Numbered from the stretch's first letter, positions 45,422 through 56,842 are shown. The stretch: DNA of 64,000 nt from Chara braunii (GCA_003427395.1 BFEA01000004.1:8612993-8676992), one strand, 5' to 3'. Translations and numbers: made by a program. The notes: a model not told the origin generated them from the letters alone.

Positions 45422-46960
45422 GTTTCCTAGTCCTTCAGGCGACGTCAAGATGGTTCGCCTGTTTCATGTGTCAGGAGTAGATAACCCGCTAGCACATTGT
45501 TGTCTCAGTGTTCCCGCGTTCGCGCGTCTAGTGAAGAAGGAGCAAGTAGAAGAGCAGGTTTTTGTGACCTATGTTAGACCAATCACTGGGCCTAAGGAAG
45601 AGGAACCTACCAACCCGAGTATTGCCAAGTTGTTGGGGGAGTACGTGGATCTGTCAGAGTCTCCTTCAAGAGTAGTTCCGCGTCCCATCCAACATCGCAT
45701 TGAGATAGAGCCTGGCAGTAACACTCCCAAGGGAGCAGTGTATAGGATGTCTCCCAAGGAGTTGGAGGAGTTACACAGGCAGTTAGACGAGCTCCTCGAA
45801 AAGGGGTGGATTAGGCCCATTTCATCTCCATTTGGAGCATATGTTCTCTTCGTCCCCAAGAAAGAGGTAGAGCTTAGAATGTGCATTGACTATAGGGGTC
45901 TCAATGTCGTTACAACGAAAAATGCAGAACCACTGCCCCTTATAGATGATCTTTTGGATCGGGTGCATGAGTGCAAGTACTTCTCTATGACAGATTTGAA
46001 GTCAAGGTACCACCCGATAGAGGTCCACCTTGATGACCAGTATAAAACGGCGTCCAGGACTAGATATGGGCATTATGAGTTTATAGTGATGCCCTTTGGA
46101 CTAACCAACGCACCGATGACGTTTCAGCGTTGTATGAATGATCTGCTTAGACCATGGTTAGATAGATTTGTGGTTGTTTACTTAGATGACATTCTAGTTC
46201 TTAGCAAGACCCTCCAAAAGCACGAGGCTCATCTGAGGCAGGTTTTGGAAAAGCTGAGGGAAGCTAACTTCAAGATCAATGCAAAGAAGTGTGATTGGGC
46301 CAAGACTCAAGTTCTGTACTTGGGCCACGTCTTAGATGGAGATGGCATAAAACTTGAGGACAGTAAGATTGTAGCGATTAGAGATTGGCCAACCCCGCGT
46401 ACACTTACAAAGTTGAGATTGTTCCTAGGATTGGCAAATTACTACAGGATGTTCGTGAGGAACTTCTGCTCAATCGTTATGCCCCTTCGCAGATTGCTCA
46501 AGAAGGAGGCAATCTGGAAATGGGACCAAGATTGTACATCGGTCCTAAAGAAGTTGAAGCGGGCCTTAATAGAGTACCCAATCCTCAAGGTAACCAATCC
46601 CTCCTTGCCTTTTGTTGTCACCACTGATGCTAATCAGTATGGAATAGGTGTTGTTCTACAGCAAGATGATGGCAATGGGTATAGACCCGTAGAGTTCATG
46701 TCCGCTAGGATGCCTTCAGAGAAGGTAGCACATCAACCTATGAGAGGGAACTCTACGCTCTCAGGCAAGCGTTCGACCACTGGAAACACTACTTGCTTAG
46801 GAGGCACTTCAAAATCTACTCAGACCATGAGACATTGCGGTGGCTGAAAACTCGGGCAAAGATGACACCTAAGCTTACTAGGTGGGCTGCAGAAATAGAC
46901 CAATTCGACTTTAGAGCTTGAACCTGTCAAGGGGAAATACAATGTAGTTGCGGACGCTCT
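45414..46960 (+). pseudogene. Chromovirus reverse transcriptase-RNase H
   Basis: RT motifs in order: KGWIRPISSPFGAYVLFVPK, LRMCIDYRGLNVVT, YFSMTDLKSRYHPIEV (catalytic Asp), GHYEFIVMPFGLTNAPMTFQ and FVVVYLDDILVLSKT (YLDD), then the thumb LGHVLDGDGIKLEDSKIVAI. RNase H starts LPFVVTTDANQYGIGVVLQQ. A shift near 46,740 moves the rest to another frame (YERELYALRQAFDHWKHYLL, IYSDHETLRWL), and a one-base insertion near 46,913 shifts again to KYNVVADALSRRADY. The RT core itself is intact over about 430 codons. Confidence 0.9.
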
Positions 46961-47169
46961 AAGTAGGAGAGCAGACTACGTTGGAGCGATAGTACATTAT
47001 CTGGACATAGGAAGACCTGCAGCAAGAGGTCAAGGATGTGTATGCGCATGACCCTATCTATAGTGACCTCCTCAAAAGAGTAAAGGAGGCCCCAAAACCT
47101 GAGCCCCATTACCGCACTATGGACGGGTTACTATTTGAGAAGACTAATGTAGTGGATAGACTGTGCATT

Positions 47170-47893
47170 TGAAGAGATCTGTAGCCTGAGCCTAGGGGAA
47201 TGCCACGACATAGAGGGACAATTCGGTTGGCAAAAGACGTTAGCCAACCTTATTCTTACGTGTACGTGGCCTGGCATGAAGGCTGACTGCATAGAGTACA
47301 TACGCAGTTGTAAGGTGTGCCAGAAAACAAAACCACTACGCGAGCCCCTCTAGGTCTTCTCAGACCCTTACCTATTCCCTCAAGACCCGGAGATTTTGTA
47401 TCCATTGATTTCATGGATGTTGGGGTTCAAAGTAGGCATGGCAAAAGCCAAGTCATGGTTGTAGTCGATAGGTTTAGCAAATATGCAATTTTTATTCCTT
47501 TGCCTTGCACGTACCGACTTAGTAATAGAAAAGTTCTTTGATCATTGGGTTAATGAGCATGGTCTACCGCTATCCATAGTTAGTGACAAAGATACCAGGT
47601 TCCCCAGTCAGAACTGGCAGGAACTGATGAGGGTCTACGGCTCTAAGTTGCTGATGTCGTCGGACCGTCATCCAAGAACTGACGGTCAGACTGAACAAAT
47701 GAACAAACTCCTGCAACAAGTTCTTAGAATGTACATTAGGCCCAATCAAGTTAACTGGGACAAGATGCTCCCAAAGGTAGCCAGCGCGTACAACAACAAC
47801 GTTCACCTAGCAACCTGTCACACTCCCAATGAGTTACACAAGTCCTTTAAAGCCCGCAGACCATTTGAGGGACCGAATCGGGACCAAATTTAG
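47170..47893 (+). pseudogene. Chromovirus integrase
   Basis: The zinc domain is partly kept (ECHDIEGQFGWQKTLANL, then IEYIRSCKVCQKTK: the second His is lost, C-x2-C present). The catalytic core runs DFVSIDFMDVGVQSRHGKSQ, VVVDRFSKYAIFIPLP, a frameshift near 47,510, then EHGLPLSIVSDKDTRFPSQN and RHPRTDGQTEQMNKLLQQVL, giving the D, D and E of the D,D(35)E triad. A TAG separates the zinc and core parts. Confidence 0.87.
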
Positions 47894-48093
47894 AAGCTAC
47901 CACCCGGTACTAGGGAGTTGTGTTACAGCATGAGAAAGAGATTGCCACAGTAGTCGAGAACCTCAGGAAGGCCCAACATAAGATGATAGAACAGGCTAAT
48001 AAAGACTGACCCCCATCACAGTTTCAAGTAGGTGACTTACTCTCGGTCAAGTCCAAAGAGTGTGTCCCTGAGGAAAACATCTCGCAGAAGCTG

Positions 48094-48483
48094 TTGCCTG
48101 CGTATAGAGGACCGTGGCCAGTCTTAGAAGTCGTGGGTGGAGATGGTGGGCCGTCCTACACCATAGAGATTCCAACACACCTCCACACACACCTAGTTTT
48201 TCATGCGTCGAAGTTGTTGCCTTGCACTACGAGTCAGCAATTCCCGTCAAGGAGGTCCATGATCCCTCCCGATATGGACGAAAGGTACGACATTGATCAC
48301 ATAGTAAATGAAGATGTGTTCAAAACAGGAGGTAGAGGTCATCCGCAGAAACAGTACAAAGTCAGATTTTCTTACCAGGAACCGGAAGACGACCGCTGGT
48401 TTACCCGAACAGTTCTAGAGACTGCTCCTGATGTAATCTGTGCCTACGAAAGAGCTAAGAAATGTAAAGGACCTCGAATTTAG
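48094..48483 (+). pseudogene. Integrase C-terminus with chromodomain-like module
   Basis: YRGPWPVLEVVGGDGGPSYT and LVFHASKLLP form the usual integrase C-terminal (GPY/F-like) block. DERYDIDHIVNEDVFKTG followed by QKQYKVRFSYQEPEDDRWF and LETAPDVICAYER aligns with chromodomains of chromoviruses, which guide integration to marked chromatin. The frame ends in TAG just before the polypurine tract. Confidence 0.75.
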
Positions 48484-48485
48484 GC

Positions 48486-48494
48486 CGGCGGGAG
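48486..48494 (+). other. Polypurine tract
   Basis: GGCGGGAG directly before the 3' LTR start; second-strand primer site. Confidence 0.6.
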
Positions 48495-49384
48495 TGAAAC
48501 GGTTTTCACCTTTATGGTAGCAGTTCCCGTTCCCAGGGCTTGATCCCCGGATCTCACCCTTACCCATGTACAGTGTTAGTTGCCTGTGTGTGTTTGAACC
48601 CGCGAACTGTGGCTTGGTAGTCGCCTGTTGTCTGTCACAGGTTAGTGTCGGTCAGGAGTCTTAGTAGGGTTAGGAGTCGTAGCTGCTACAGTACCGAAAG
48701 GTCAAGTCTACGAACTTCCGGAAGGTCTGGAAGCGACCCTTCGTGTGGTCTTAGGCTAAGGTCTGTAGGCAAGTGGGCAAGTGGTTAGTCCAACCTCGCC
48801 TAGTCAGCGGTACCCAGTCCCAGTCACACTTTGTCCAGTCAGCAAGTACCATGTGGGACTGTGTGCACCCTGGGCCCGGTGGAAAGGGGCAGACCAGCAA
48901 CCAACCGAAGTATAAATCAAGAGGCAGCGTCCAGTCATTCATTCATTCTGCCTGTGAGTCGTGAGGAAGCGCTGCCTGAGCGTCTTGTGCAAGGAGGTCT
49001 GCAGGTGCCCGAAGGAGAAGTGGGCTGCGAGGACGACGAAGCGGCCATAGCTGCTAGCAGCTAGGAGGTAGAAGGCAGCCATAGCTGCCATAGGTTAGAG
49101 ATAGGCTGTAGCGTGTAGGGGTGAGAGTGTTGTGTGAAGTGTCTGTGTGTGTGTGTGACATCCAGGGACATCCAGAGTAGTGTGCGTGTGAACAGTTGCT
49201 GGGAATACAGTGTCGGCTGGGTGTTGTGTGGGCGCACAGGCGCCATAGCCATCAGGAGCAAGTTGAAATCTGAACTGTGTTCTTGGCCTCAATATCTCTG
49301 AGCTTTGTGTGGGCGCCTGGCGCCAGTGTGATTGCCATCTGTTTTCATGCATGCTGAGTAACGAAGAAGACGAGTCTGGTTGCA
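48495..49384 (+). repeat. Chromovirus 3' LTR (890 bp)
   Basis: Matches the 5' LTR end to end but lacks the MITE and some short duplicated segments, and has an extra ~40 bp near 49,050. Followed by ACAG. Confidence 0.92.
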
Positions 49385-49388
49385 ACAG

Positions 49389-49900
49389 TTTCCGTGCAAA
49401 GTTCAGTGAAAATTTCAGAAACAAACTATATGGGCCCATAGTGCAAACATTAAAAAAAAAAGGAACTCTCGAAGTCAAAATGAAGCGCTCAACGAATCCA
49501 ACAATACGCCAACTTTTTCATTAGTGATCCAAACATGTCAAAACTGGACACATGACGTACCCTAAAGCACCTACACATCAGACAAAACGAAAAACAAGAA
49601 AAAAAAGCAAAAAATCAGGGCAATATGACAGTTTCAGATAGGACGATTGTCACGCCTCTGGGGTAGGATGAGATCTTGATCATCCACCCAAATGTCACCG
49701 TAGTGCAGCCCCCTAGCCAAGGGGGGGTCTTCAAGTCACTCAGCAAGCTGCCACGTGGCACTGCAGATGGCCATGTGTGCAGGCAGCAGCAGCCACGGGG
49801 CGGGCGGGGGGGGGAGGCGAGTAACACCCGCTGCTGCCAGGGAGGAGAAAATAGTCGATGTGACACTCTTGAACAACGTGCCACACACTCACCTCATGCT
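49389..49900. other. Unassigned intron sequence after the chromovirus
   Basis: An A10 run at 49,452 could end an older retroposed piece (possibly the rest of LINE-C). No gene supported. Confidence 0.35.
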
Positions 49901-49975
49901 TTGATAGTGGCCAGTGTGTTAGAGCACTAGCCACACGCGCATGAGCAGCAGCTGCCCAGGTTCAAACCCTCGCAA
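49901..49975 (+). other. tRNA-like sequence (SINE head candidate)
   Basis: TAGTGGCCAGTGTGTTAGAG resembles an A box and AGGTTCAAACCCTCGC is a good B box about 50 nt later. The cloverleaf is not complete. Confidence 0.45.
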
Positions 49976-50509
49976 CAGCATGCATTCCAAATCTTGACAT
50001 AGACATATCTGGGAGTGGGTGGGGCACAATGCGTGTATGCGACGGCCTTGGCCTTGACGCCTGCATCACCGCTTCTCCTCTTTCCCGTTGTTTTTGCTCT
50101 GCACGCCCCGAAAAACCTCCAAATCCTGCTGTTCGGGATTACGCGCCAGGGGGTGCTGCTTGCTGCTTGCGGGACGGGATGGGAGATGGCGGAATGGAGA
50201 GAAGCAGCTCTGCCGTAGACTCGACATGCGCGTACCCACAGCTGTGCAAATGAAGAATGATCCCGAATACAGACTGCAGCTGGGGTATACCCCAAGCGGA
50301 CTGACATGACTGAACGGGACTGGTACCGGACTGGACTGGACTACATAGACACACGGCCTGTTTCTGCGCTCTCCCTGAGAACCCCAAATCCGGGCTCATT
50401 TCTGTTTTTGAGAGTTGGCTGTCAAGGGGGGGAAGGGGGGTATAAATTGGTTTTAAGGGGCTAAAGGGGTTTAAAGGGGGGTGGCTTAGTGTTATTCTGT
50501 TATTTTCTT

Positions 50510-50640
50510 TTTTATCTCCGATTCTGTGAGGAATTCTGATGTGACCCTCAGCCAAAAGTCGTTTGTATTGCAATTCTACACAACATATTATTTCTTTCAA
50601 AATTCTTTGTTTTTTTTTTTTTGTTTTTTTTTACGCTGGG
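50510..50640. repeat. Copy of the dispersed repeat core
   Basis: GTGAGGAATTCTGATGTGAC then CCTCAGCCAAAAGTC matches the core of the 10,175 element and, inverted, the middle of the 22,304 element. Confidence 0.65.
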
Positions 50641-51175
50641 GCTGCACGGAACCCTACCCGGTGGTCATCCCCGGCTGGGCACCCATGCGTGTATCCGGGC
50701 ATAAGTCGGGTGCCTGGGCGCCGGTGCCCGGGAAAACAGCCTAGAGTTTCAGTGCAGAATTCGGCGAAAATAAACACCCCCGGTTCACCACATGTTAACA
50801 CAAAAACGAATCCACAAGGCAGCAAAATGGAGGAAATCTTCAAGAAGTTCACCAAAAACAAACTAGACAGTGGAATCCAGGCACACTAGAAGGAGAAAGA
50901 CTTGTACTTTAAAAAAGAATGGTTAACTCTACCAGTAACAACAGCCAAGAAACACCAAAAGGCTTAAACCACCAGTACATGGCCCCAGCCAAGTTGAGAA
51001 TCTGACTGAGCCTCTCCTAAAATTGCTTGGGACAGGTCGTCTGAAGGGCCAGTACACCGTGGGGTGGCACTAGGCCCAGCCCTGAACAAAAAACAAGAAT
51101 CTACCTGCCCCCAGGTGGGCCCTGTCCCAAGTCCCCTAACTTTCTGGAGAGCCTCATTCCAATTCTCTAGACGTA

Positions 51176-51265
51176 CTCGTGGTTTAACTCAGTTGGTACA
51201 CCCATGAACTGTTGAAATACAGACCCAAGTTCGAATCCAGATGCAATCAAATGAATGAACAGGGA
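51176..51265 (+). mobile_element. tRNA-derived SINE, family 2 copy 1
   Basis: TTTAACTCAGTTGGTACACC (A box), CTGTTGAAATACAG (anticodon-arm-like) and AAGTTCGAATCCAGATGC (B box). It aligns over about 75 bp with 57,550-57,640. The U-GAA in the loop hints at a tRNA-Phe origin, uncertain. Confidence 0.6.
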
Positions 51266-51785
51266 AAAAAAAAACAAAAAGCCAACAGACACACACCAAT
51301 CCAAATAGGCCATCGAGTCCACCCGAGGATCCCTCTAGAGGAGAGCCAGAATGTATGAAAAAAAAAAATGAAAAAAAAGGGATAGACAAACTCAAAACCA
51401 TCAAGCCACTTAGAAAACGAGTAACCGAACAAATGCTAACTATAAAAGAAGAACGGCAGACCCCCCCAACAGCGGTAGCGAACTGATTAATCAGGGTCAA
51501 GCAAGGCTAGATGAGCAAGTGTAACCCCAGGTTCTGAACCAGGGGACTATCAGTCTTTTAGGAAAAGAGGCACTGAGCATATTCTAACTATGATAGAGGT
51601 CATTTGCCAGTTCACTTCGGCAGGCTGAGGCGAAAGGCGCAGAAGATCAGTCTTCCTTTTCCAGGCAGACAAACAACTACAGACATAGCTAACGGTAAAA
51701 TAAAGGGGATAAGAGTAAAGGATACGAGGAGCAAGTGCAAAAGTCAAGTAAGGACCTGACAGACAATCCTTTCAAAGGGAAGCAC

Positions 51786-52023
51786 CATACTTCCAAGCAG
51801 ACGGACCGGACGAGCGTCCGGTCCGGTCCGCTTTGCCGCGTGCGGCACCTTCCCCCCGGACCAGATGGACCCGGACCGGACCGGACAGGGCCATTTTTTT
51901 ATTTTTATTTTTTGGGGTGGGGCGTAACTGGTCGTCGGGCGCACATTCGTGCGCCGCGCGGGTCCGGTCCGGCGGTCTGCCGCACTTACGGAACCGCCCG
52001 GACGGCGTCCGCTTGCAAGTATG
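51786..52023. mobile_element. hAT-like MITE B (238 bp)
   Basis: Ends CATACTTCCAAGCAGACGGA / CGTCCGCTTGCAAGTATG are inverted with few mismatches. An exact 8-bp duplication GGAAGCAC lies at 51,778-51,785 and 52,024-52,031. Subterminal GGTCCGGTCC repeats resemble those of the CATGGCT elements, but the termini differ. Confidence 0.78.
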
Positions 52024-52105
52024 GGAAGCACTCAATGCTATCAGGATCACTTGGGATGTAGCAGCCATCCTATTGTTAAAAACAGGGGGAGAGCAGTGGT
52101 GAATC

Positions 52106-52205
52106 TTCCTTTGGGACATCCGTTAAAATTGGGAAGATACAGAAAAGGGTGATTAGCATGGCCCCCGCACAAGGATGACACGCATAAATCGAGAAATGGT
52201 TCCCC
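52106..52205 (+). pseudogene. U6 snRNA retrocopy 4
   Basis: TTTGGGACATCCGTTAAAAT through AAATCGAGAAATGGTTC matches U6. A short insertion (GGTG) disrupts the ACAGAGA-GATTAGC stretch. An A-rich tail follows. No promoter upstream; target duplication not resolved. Confidence 0.85.
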
Positions 52206-52224
52206 CCCAAAAATAAAAATAAAA

Positions 52225-52400
52225 AAAATCAAGCGGATAGTAATCAATGCTGCTGTCTCAGGGTCTCCCAACCATAATGGGAAGAAGCATTGAGTGTGTG
52301 CATCTGATGTAAGGGATGCTGGACCCATTTTCCAGCGTTATTAATATGAAAACATTGAAAAGCCGATTTTTCTGCACTAATAGAAAAATAAAAAAGAAAA
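52225..52400 (+). mobile_element. LINE tail variant with GCTGGACCC hairpin
   Basis: TAATCAATGCTGCTGTCTCA and the ATAATGGGAAGAAGC part align with LINE-B's tail; GCTGGACCCATTTTCCAGC (52,318-52,336) can fold into a hairpin; A-rich tail after 52,380. Same hairpin at 11,372 and 53,081. Confidence 0.55.
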
Positions 52401-52591
52401 GAAAAAAGGAGAAGGAGTTTGCACTTCACAGCATCATGAGCATGAGAGCTGAATGGAACATGCAGGTAACTATGGATAAACAGCTCATTACTTTAGATTG
52501 AATCCACACAGAAGCCCGGATTGACTGATCCTAGCGGCTAGCCCCGTCAAGACAAAACCAGAAACAAATAAAAAGGGAGTTGTCCACTCAC

Positions 52592-52648
52592 CTATAACTT
52601 CCATATCCCATGTGAGGAACTTGTTGAGCTTTGATTCCAACTCAGCAG
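52592..52648 (-). CDS. Coiled-coil gene, 57-nt exon
   Basis: Acceptor GTGGATGCAG and donor GTGAGT bound CT-GCT-GAG...ATA-G. The first two bases join the G left by the 55,858 exon to give Ala; the last G joins GC of the 25,369 exon to give Gly. The product is AAELESKLNKFLTWDMEVIG. Both split codons being consistent is good evidence for these three exons being neighbours in the mRNA, although 27 kb of retroelements separate this exon from the next. Confidence 0.78.
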   Translation of the reverse strand: MLSWNQSSTSSSHGIWKL

Positions 52649-53178
52649 CTGCATCCACAGTAAGCAATAAACACCCTTGAGTGAAATACTTCAGCGGAAC
52701 TTCAACCTGTTTGGTTGTGTATGGGACTGAAGTTACATTAGTCAGTGAACTTTTTTTTTTCTTTTTTCTTTTTTCTTTTTTGAAACATCCCAGGGTCATA
52801 CCATAGGGGCTGATAAGAGCAGTCCCTTGTGCTATAGTTTTTGGGTGGCTCCCATCCATTGGTGGGGAGCAACACCTGCCAGAAATCGGGTCGAGCATCC
52901 CTTGACACATACATCAGTCAGTGGACTTAGTTTGCAAACCAGCTGGCATCCAGGACAGAAGGTAAAGTTACACCCCCTGTTTTTTGGCATGTTTTCAAAA
53001 GGGCGGTTTGGATAGGCAGACCGGGCTGTACCCAAGCAGAGGCTTGGCTGTGATCGGTGTACACTGTTGCAGAATGAGACACTGGACCCGGTTTCCAGCA
53101 CAAGCCAAACCTGAGTAACGACCTGAATACTTCCAGGTGGAATTGTGAGGTCCCCGGCCTCGTCTTATTATTATTTAT

Positions 53179-53609
53179 CATGGCTACCATCTGGACATCC
53201 GGACAGGCGTCCAGAGTCCAGACGGTCTGCTGTCCGGTGTCTGGACGCAGGACCGTAGGAGGCCCGTCCGGAAGGGGCCAAACCCACGAAATTCAAAAAA
53301 AAAATGGGGCACCCTAGACCTGTTCCTTGGGTCCAGGACGCCCCCTGAAAAATGTTTCTATGATTTTTGGGGCCGGTATCGGCCGTACAGGGCGGCCGGA
53401 CCGACCCCTTTTCTATTTGCATCCTGGGCAGACTGTTGGAGGCAGAGCGCAGTTCCCCAGTGACAAAGGGAAGAACGGGCGGATCTAGGCACTTCAGAGT
53501 GCTTTCTTGCCCACCCGCCGCCGCCACACACACGCACACTCACACACACACAGAGGGAGAGGGAGAGAGAGCCTTTGTTACTGTTGTGGACTGGTGCGCA
53601 CATGCAAGG

Positions 53610-53671
<62 letters not shown>

Positions 53672-53672
53672 N

Positions 53673-53757
<85 letters not shown>

Positions 53758-54218
53758 TGAACTCAGACTTCAAACTTTGAACTTTAAATTATGAACTGCT
53801 AAACTCTTGAACTTCATTTAATATTTACCTTTATTCAGTTTTACTGTGGAGTGTTCTTTTTTTGTTTCATCACTTTTTCTTCCCTTGCAGCAGTTGGTGC
53901 TTTGCAGTGACTGTGCCAGCACAGTGCATGTCAAGGAATGATCATTCATGCTTGTCATATATGCCAACAGCTATGTCTTCCTGGAACACTTCCCCTTAAG
54001 TCATGGTTACACGATGAAACTGCATAAGAGACCGGCAAGGTTTTTTTTTTCTTTCAATCCGGACCGATCCGGACATGATCATCCGGACCATCCAGACTGA
54101 TCCGGACCATGTCCGGACGGTCCGAACTGGTCCGGAAATCCGGATGTCCGGATCATATCCGGACCGACTGGTTGTCTGGGTCCAGATTGGTCCGGTGTCC
54201 GGGTCCGCGGTAGCCATG
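53179..54218. mobile_element. hAT-like non-autonomous element C (CATGGCTACC termini)
   Basis: Perfect inverted ends CATGGCTACC / GGTAGCCATG and an 8-bp duplication TTATTTAT (53,171-53,178 and 54,219-54,226). CCGGAC/GTCCGG-rich arms at both sides. The middle holds CA and long GA microsatellites (53,612-53,754) that may have expanded later. Confidence 0.78.
53612..53755. repeat. (GA)n microsatellite, ~143 bp, one N
   Basis: Uninterrupted GA dinucleotide tract with a single N at 53,672. Confidence 0.97.
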
Positions 54219-54671
54219 TTATTTATAATGCAAGTTGATGCTTCCTTTTTTACTATTTATAATGCATGCAATGAACCCAGTCTCGTTATTCCATCATTTC
54301 GACAAACAGCAATGTCGTGCAATGTCGTGAGATAATCAATCCAATAAGTCCATAGTTCGAAGTCGTTGAATTACATGTTTTCTCATGAAGTCTCAAAGTC
54401 CACAGTATCCAGAAAAGAGAGGAGGGGAGAATAGACAGTCCGGAGGAGAAGTGTAAAACAGCAATTAAGCCCCTTTCTCCTTCAGGCTCTCCACCTCTGC
54501 CACGTCAGCAACCTGCACTCAATGTGCCACGTCAGCACTCTGTACTCCAGGTGACATGTGGACGATGTAGAAGCAGCCCCTCACAAATAAGCAATCCTCC
54601 GACAGCGAGAAGAATCGGCGGCAGCTTGGCATCAGAAGAAAACAGGTACGTACGCACGACAACTCACATTA

Positions 54672-54674
<3 letters not shown>

Positions 54675-54762
<88 letters not shown>

Positions 54763-54812
54763 CACACATGCACACACACACATACACACAACACACACAC
54801 ACTCATTCCCTC
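54675..54812. repeat. (TC)n(CA)n microsatellite
   Basis: TC run 54,681-54,702, then CA/CG/TG-variant run to 54,811. Confidence 0.95.
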
Positions 54813-55703
54813 GCCGTCATCTACGGTCACGGCATTGGCCGCACTCCTCTTCCTCTCTCTATACTACAATATCTGGCTGGCACCCATCAAGCACCCTGGC
54901 GCCAGCACTCCCTTTGAAGTCCCACGTGCAGCTTCGTGGCGCCAGCACTCCCTTTCAAGTCCCAGGTGCAGCTTCGTGGCCGCAAGCAACTCACAAGACG
55001 GAATGCCCACGCAGTGGCAAGGTCAACCTTTTGTAGCGTTGACTCGCGCTGTCCAGGGTCAGCGTCGGTCCATGTGAGGGCCCGAATCATCCGATTAGTT
55101 CCAGTTTCGGTCCGGACTCCTCTAGGCCTGAATCTTTCAGAATCTGCAGACAACTGTTACATCATTCCAGATCGACGGCCAGGAAATCTTGGGTGTTGAC
55201 TTTGACTTCTCGGATCTGGGCCTGGGTCCACGAGTTGACTGTTGACGTTTCAGTCAACTGTTGGCCTGGTCCATTTTCAAGGCCTGTTTGACGCCTCTTT
55301 TTCAAGGCCTGCCCGTTTGTGCTTGTCTGTGGGTGCGTCGAGAGCCCAGCAGCTCAAGTTGGCACACGAGTTACAGCATGCAAGTCGATGCTTCGTTTTT
55401 GTTTTTGAAAAAAAACAGGCAATAAACACATTGAGCAAAATACTTTAGCAGAACTTCAACCTGTTGATCATGTTTATGGGATTAAAATTCAATTAGTTGG
55501 TGAACTTAGTTTGCAAACTTTGCACCACTAATTGATGAGGGAGACACAAACTTCAACCATTGCCGTGGGCACCCTTGTTGTCGAGAGACGGTTCCTCTAC
55601 TAGTCAATGAGGGCAACAAAAACTCCGTTGTTTGCTCTGCTAGTTGACGAGGGTGAAAACAACTTCAAGTGTTGGAGCGGGAACCTTAGTTTTCGCTCTA
55701 CTA

Positions 55704-55808
55704 CCATCTTCACCCAAATAGAACGCCCAGTCGTTATCGCTGCATGTGGACTGAAAGCTGCGCAAAATACAGCAATAATGAAAGCACGTTGTATTGGGGT
55801 GAAGAAGG
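55704..55808. mobile_element. 105-bp TA-flanked MITE, copy 2
   Basis: Starts CCATCTTCACCCAAATAGAA and ends GGGGTGAAGAAGG, flanked by TA at 55,702 and 55,809. Same length as copy 1, with more decayed inverted repeats. It lies about 50 nt inside the intron downstream of the 55,858 exon. Confidence 0.88.
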
Positions 55809-55857
55809 TAGTTGATGAGCGTGACAAAAAAATTGAACCGTTGCAGTGCAGGCAGAC

Positions 55858-56032
55858 CTTGTTTCTCCTTCGACTCCAGCAGCATCCTTGTTTCATTTAC
55901 TTTGGAGTCAATTTCCTCTGCTTCTCTGTCAATTGCATTGATCAGCCTCCATTGGTTTTCGGCTTTCTCATTTGCAAGGGCCAGCTCCCTCGTCTTCATG
56001 ACCAAATTCTGCTCAAGCTGATGATTGGTCAC
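55858..56032 (-). CDS. Coiled-coil gene, 175-nt exon
   Basis: Acceptor GATGCTGCAG is followed by GTG ACC AAT; the 58-codon product includes VTNHQLEQNLVMKTRELA, LANEKAENQWRLINAIDR, EAEEIDSKVNETRMLL and ESKEKQ. Heptad spacing of Leu/Met/Ile is regular. Donor CAAG|GTCTGC leaves one G, which fits the next exon. An earlier GTAAAT donor (phase 0, after DSK) is also present and could be an alternative site, but it does not match the phase of the 52,592 exon. Confidence 0.8.
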
Positions 56033-56842
56033 CTGCAGCATCACCATCACAGAAGAATCCAGGCAAAACTGTTAAAGACGGATGTCTCAACCTCAACGGT
56101 CAGCAGATGACAGTGGTACTGGCACATCCAACAGATCACCTCATTCCTTAATTGATAGACTAATCCCCCATTATCATCATCATACAGCTCAACTACCAAA
56201 TGCTTAAAATTGCACATAGGCCTGCTATGGCACATTATGATTGGATGGCTCATTTCAATTCCAAATCTCAACTCAAAATACACCTCTCAAAATTGGAACC
56301 AGCCATGGGGGCCTCGTCCCACTAGCAGCGTTCAGTTTCCTCAGCGCCCGAATCTGGACTAGTTTGTGGAGACGTGCAGGAAATCACGTTGAGTTTCCTC
56401 GACTGCACATCAGATTCTCCACAAACACGTCCAGATTTGGGCATGAGATTGCGGAGACTTGGATAATCTACCAAATGATTGTTGAATCAACTTGAATGTA
56501 GATTAAGGAACCTCAACACTGCTAGTGGGATGCGGCCCGAGGAGATGAACACTGCCTATTGTAACGAGTATTGTAACTTAAACTTTTAAGAATGATACCC
56601 ACAAATTGAGACATCCTCCAAATTTTAGAGAAAGAAAAATGAAGAAACAAAAAGACGGCACCAAGTTAGCAACGACTTTTCGACTCCATAACGGGGACTA
56701 CTTGAGATTATGTACAGATGAAATCAAAGAATGAATGCTATCATTGCCACCTGTGACTCTCCATGAAATGCCTCTACTGGATGGGTCTACCCATCTGAAT
56801 GCAAACGCACAGAGCAAGAAGCAAAGGAGCACTTTCCAATTT

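Larger units (their letters stand above)
40299..49384 (+). mobile_element. Ty3/gypsy chromovirus, complete but inactivated
   Basis: LTRs 40,299-41,307 and 48,495-49,384 start TG and end CA, flanked by ACAG on both sides (4-bp duplication). A perfect PBS TGGTATCAGAGC begins 2 nt after the 5' LTR and a purine-rich GGCGGGAG precedes the 3' LTR. Domain order gag - protease - RT - RNase H - integrase - chromodomain is that of Ty3/gypsy chromoviruses. Stops and at least five frameshifts break the polyprotein, and a (GA)n gap lies in the leader. Confidence 0.92.

Noticed and set aside
53367-53780. Arg-Glu repeat frame
   Set aside because: GA microsatellite translated.
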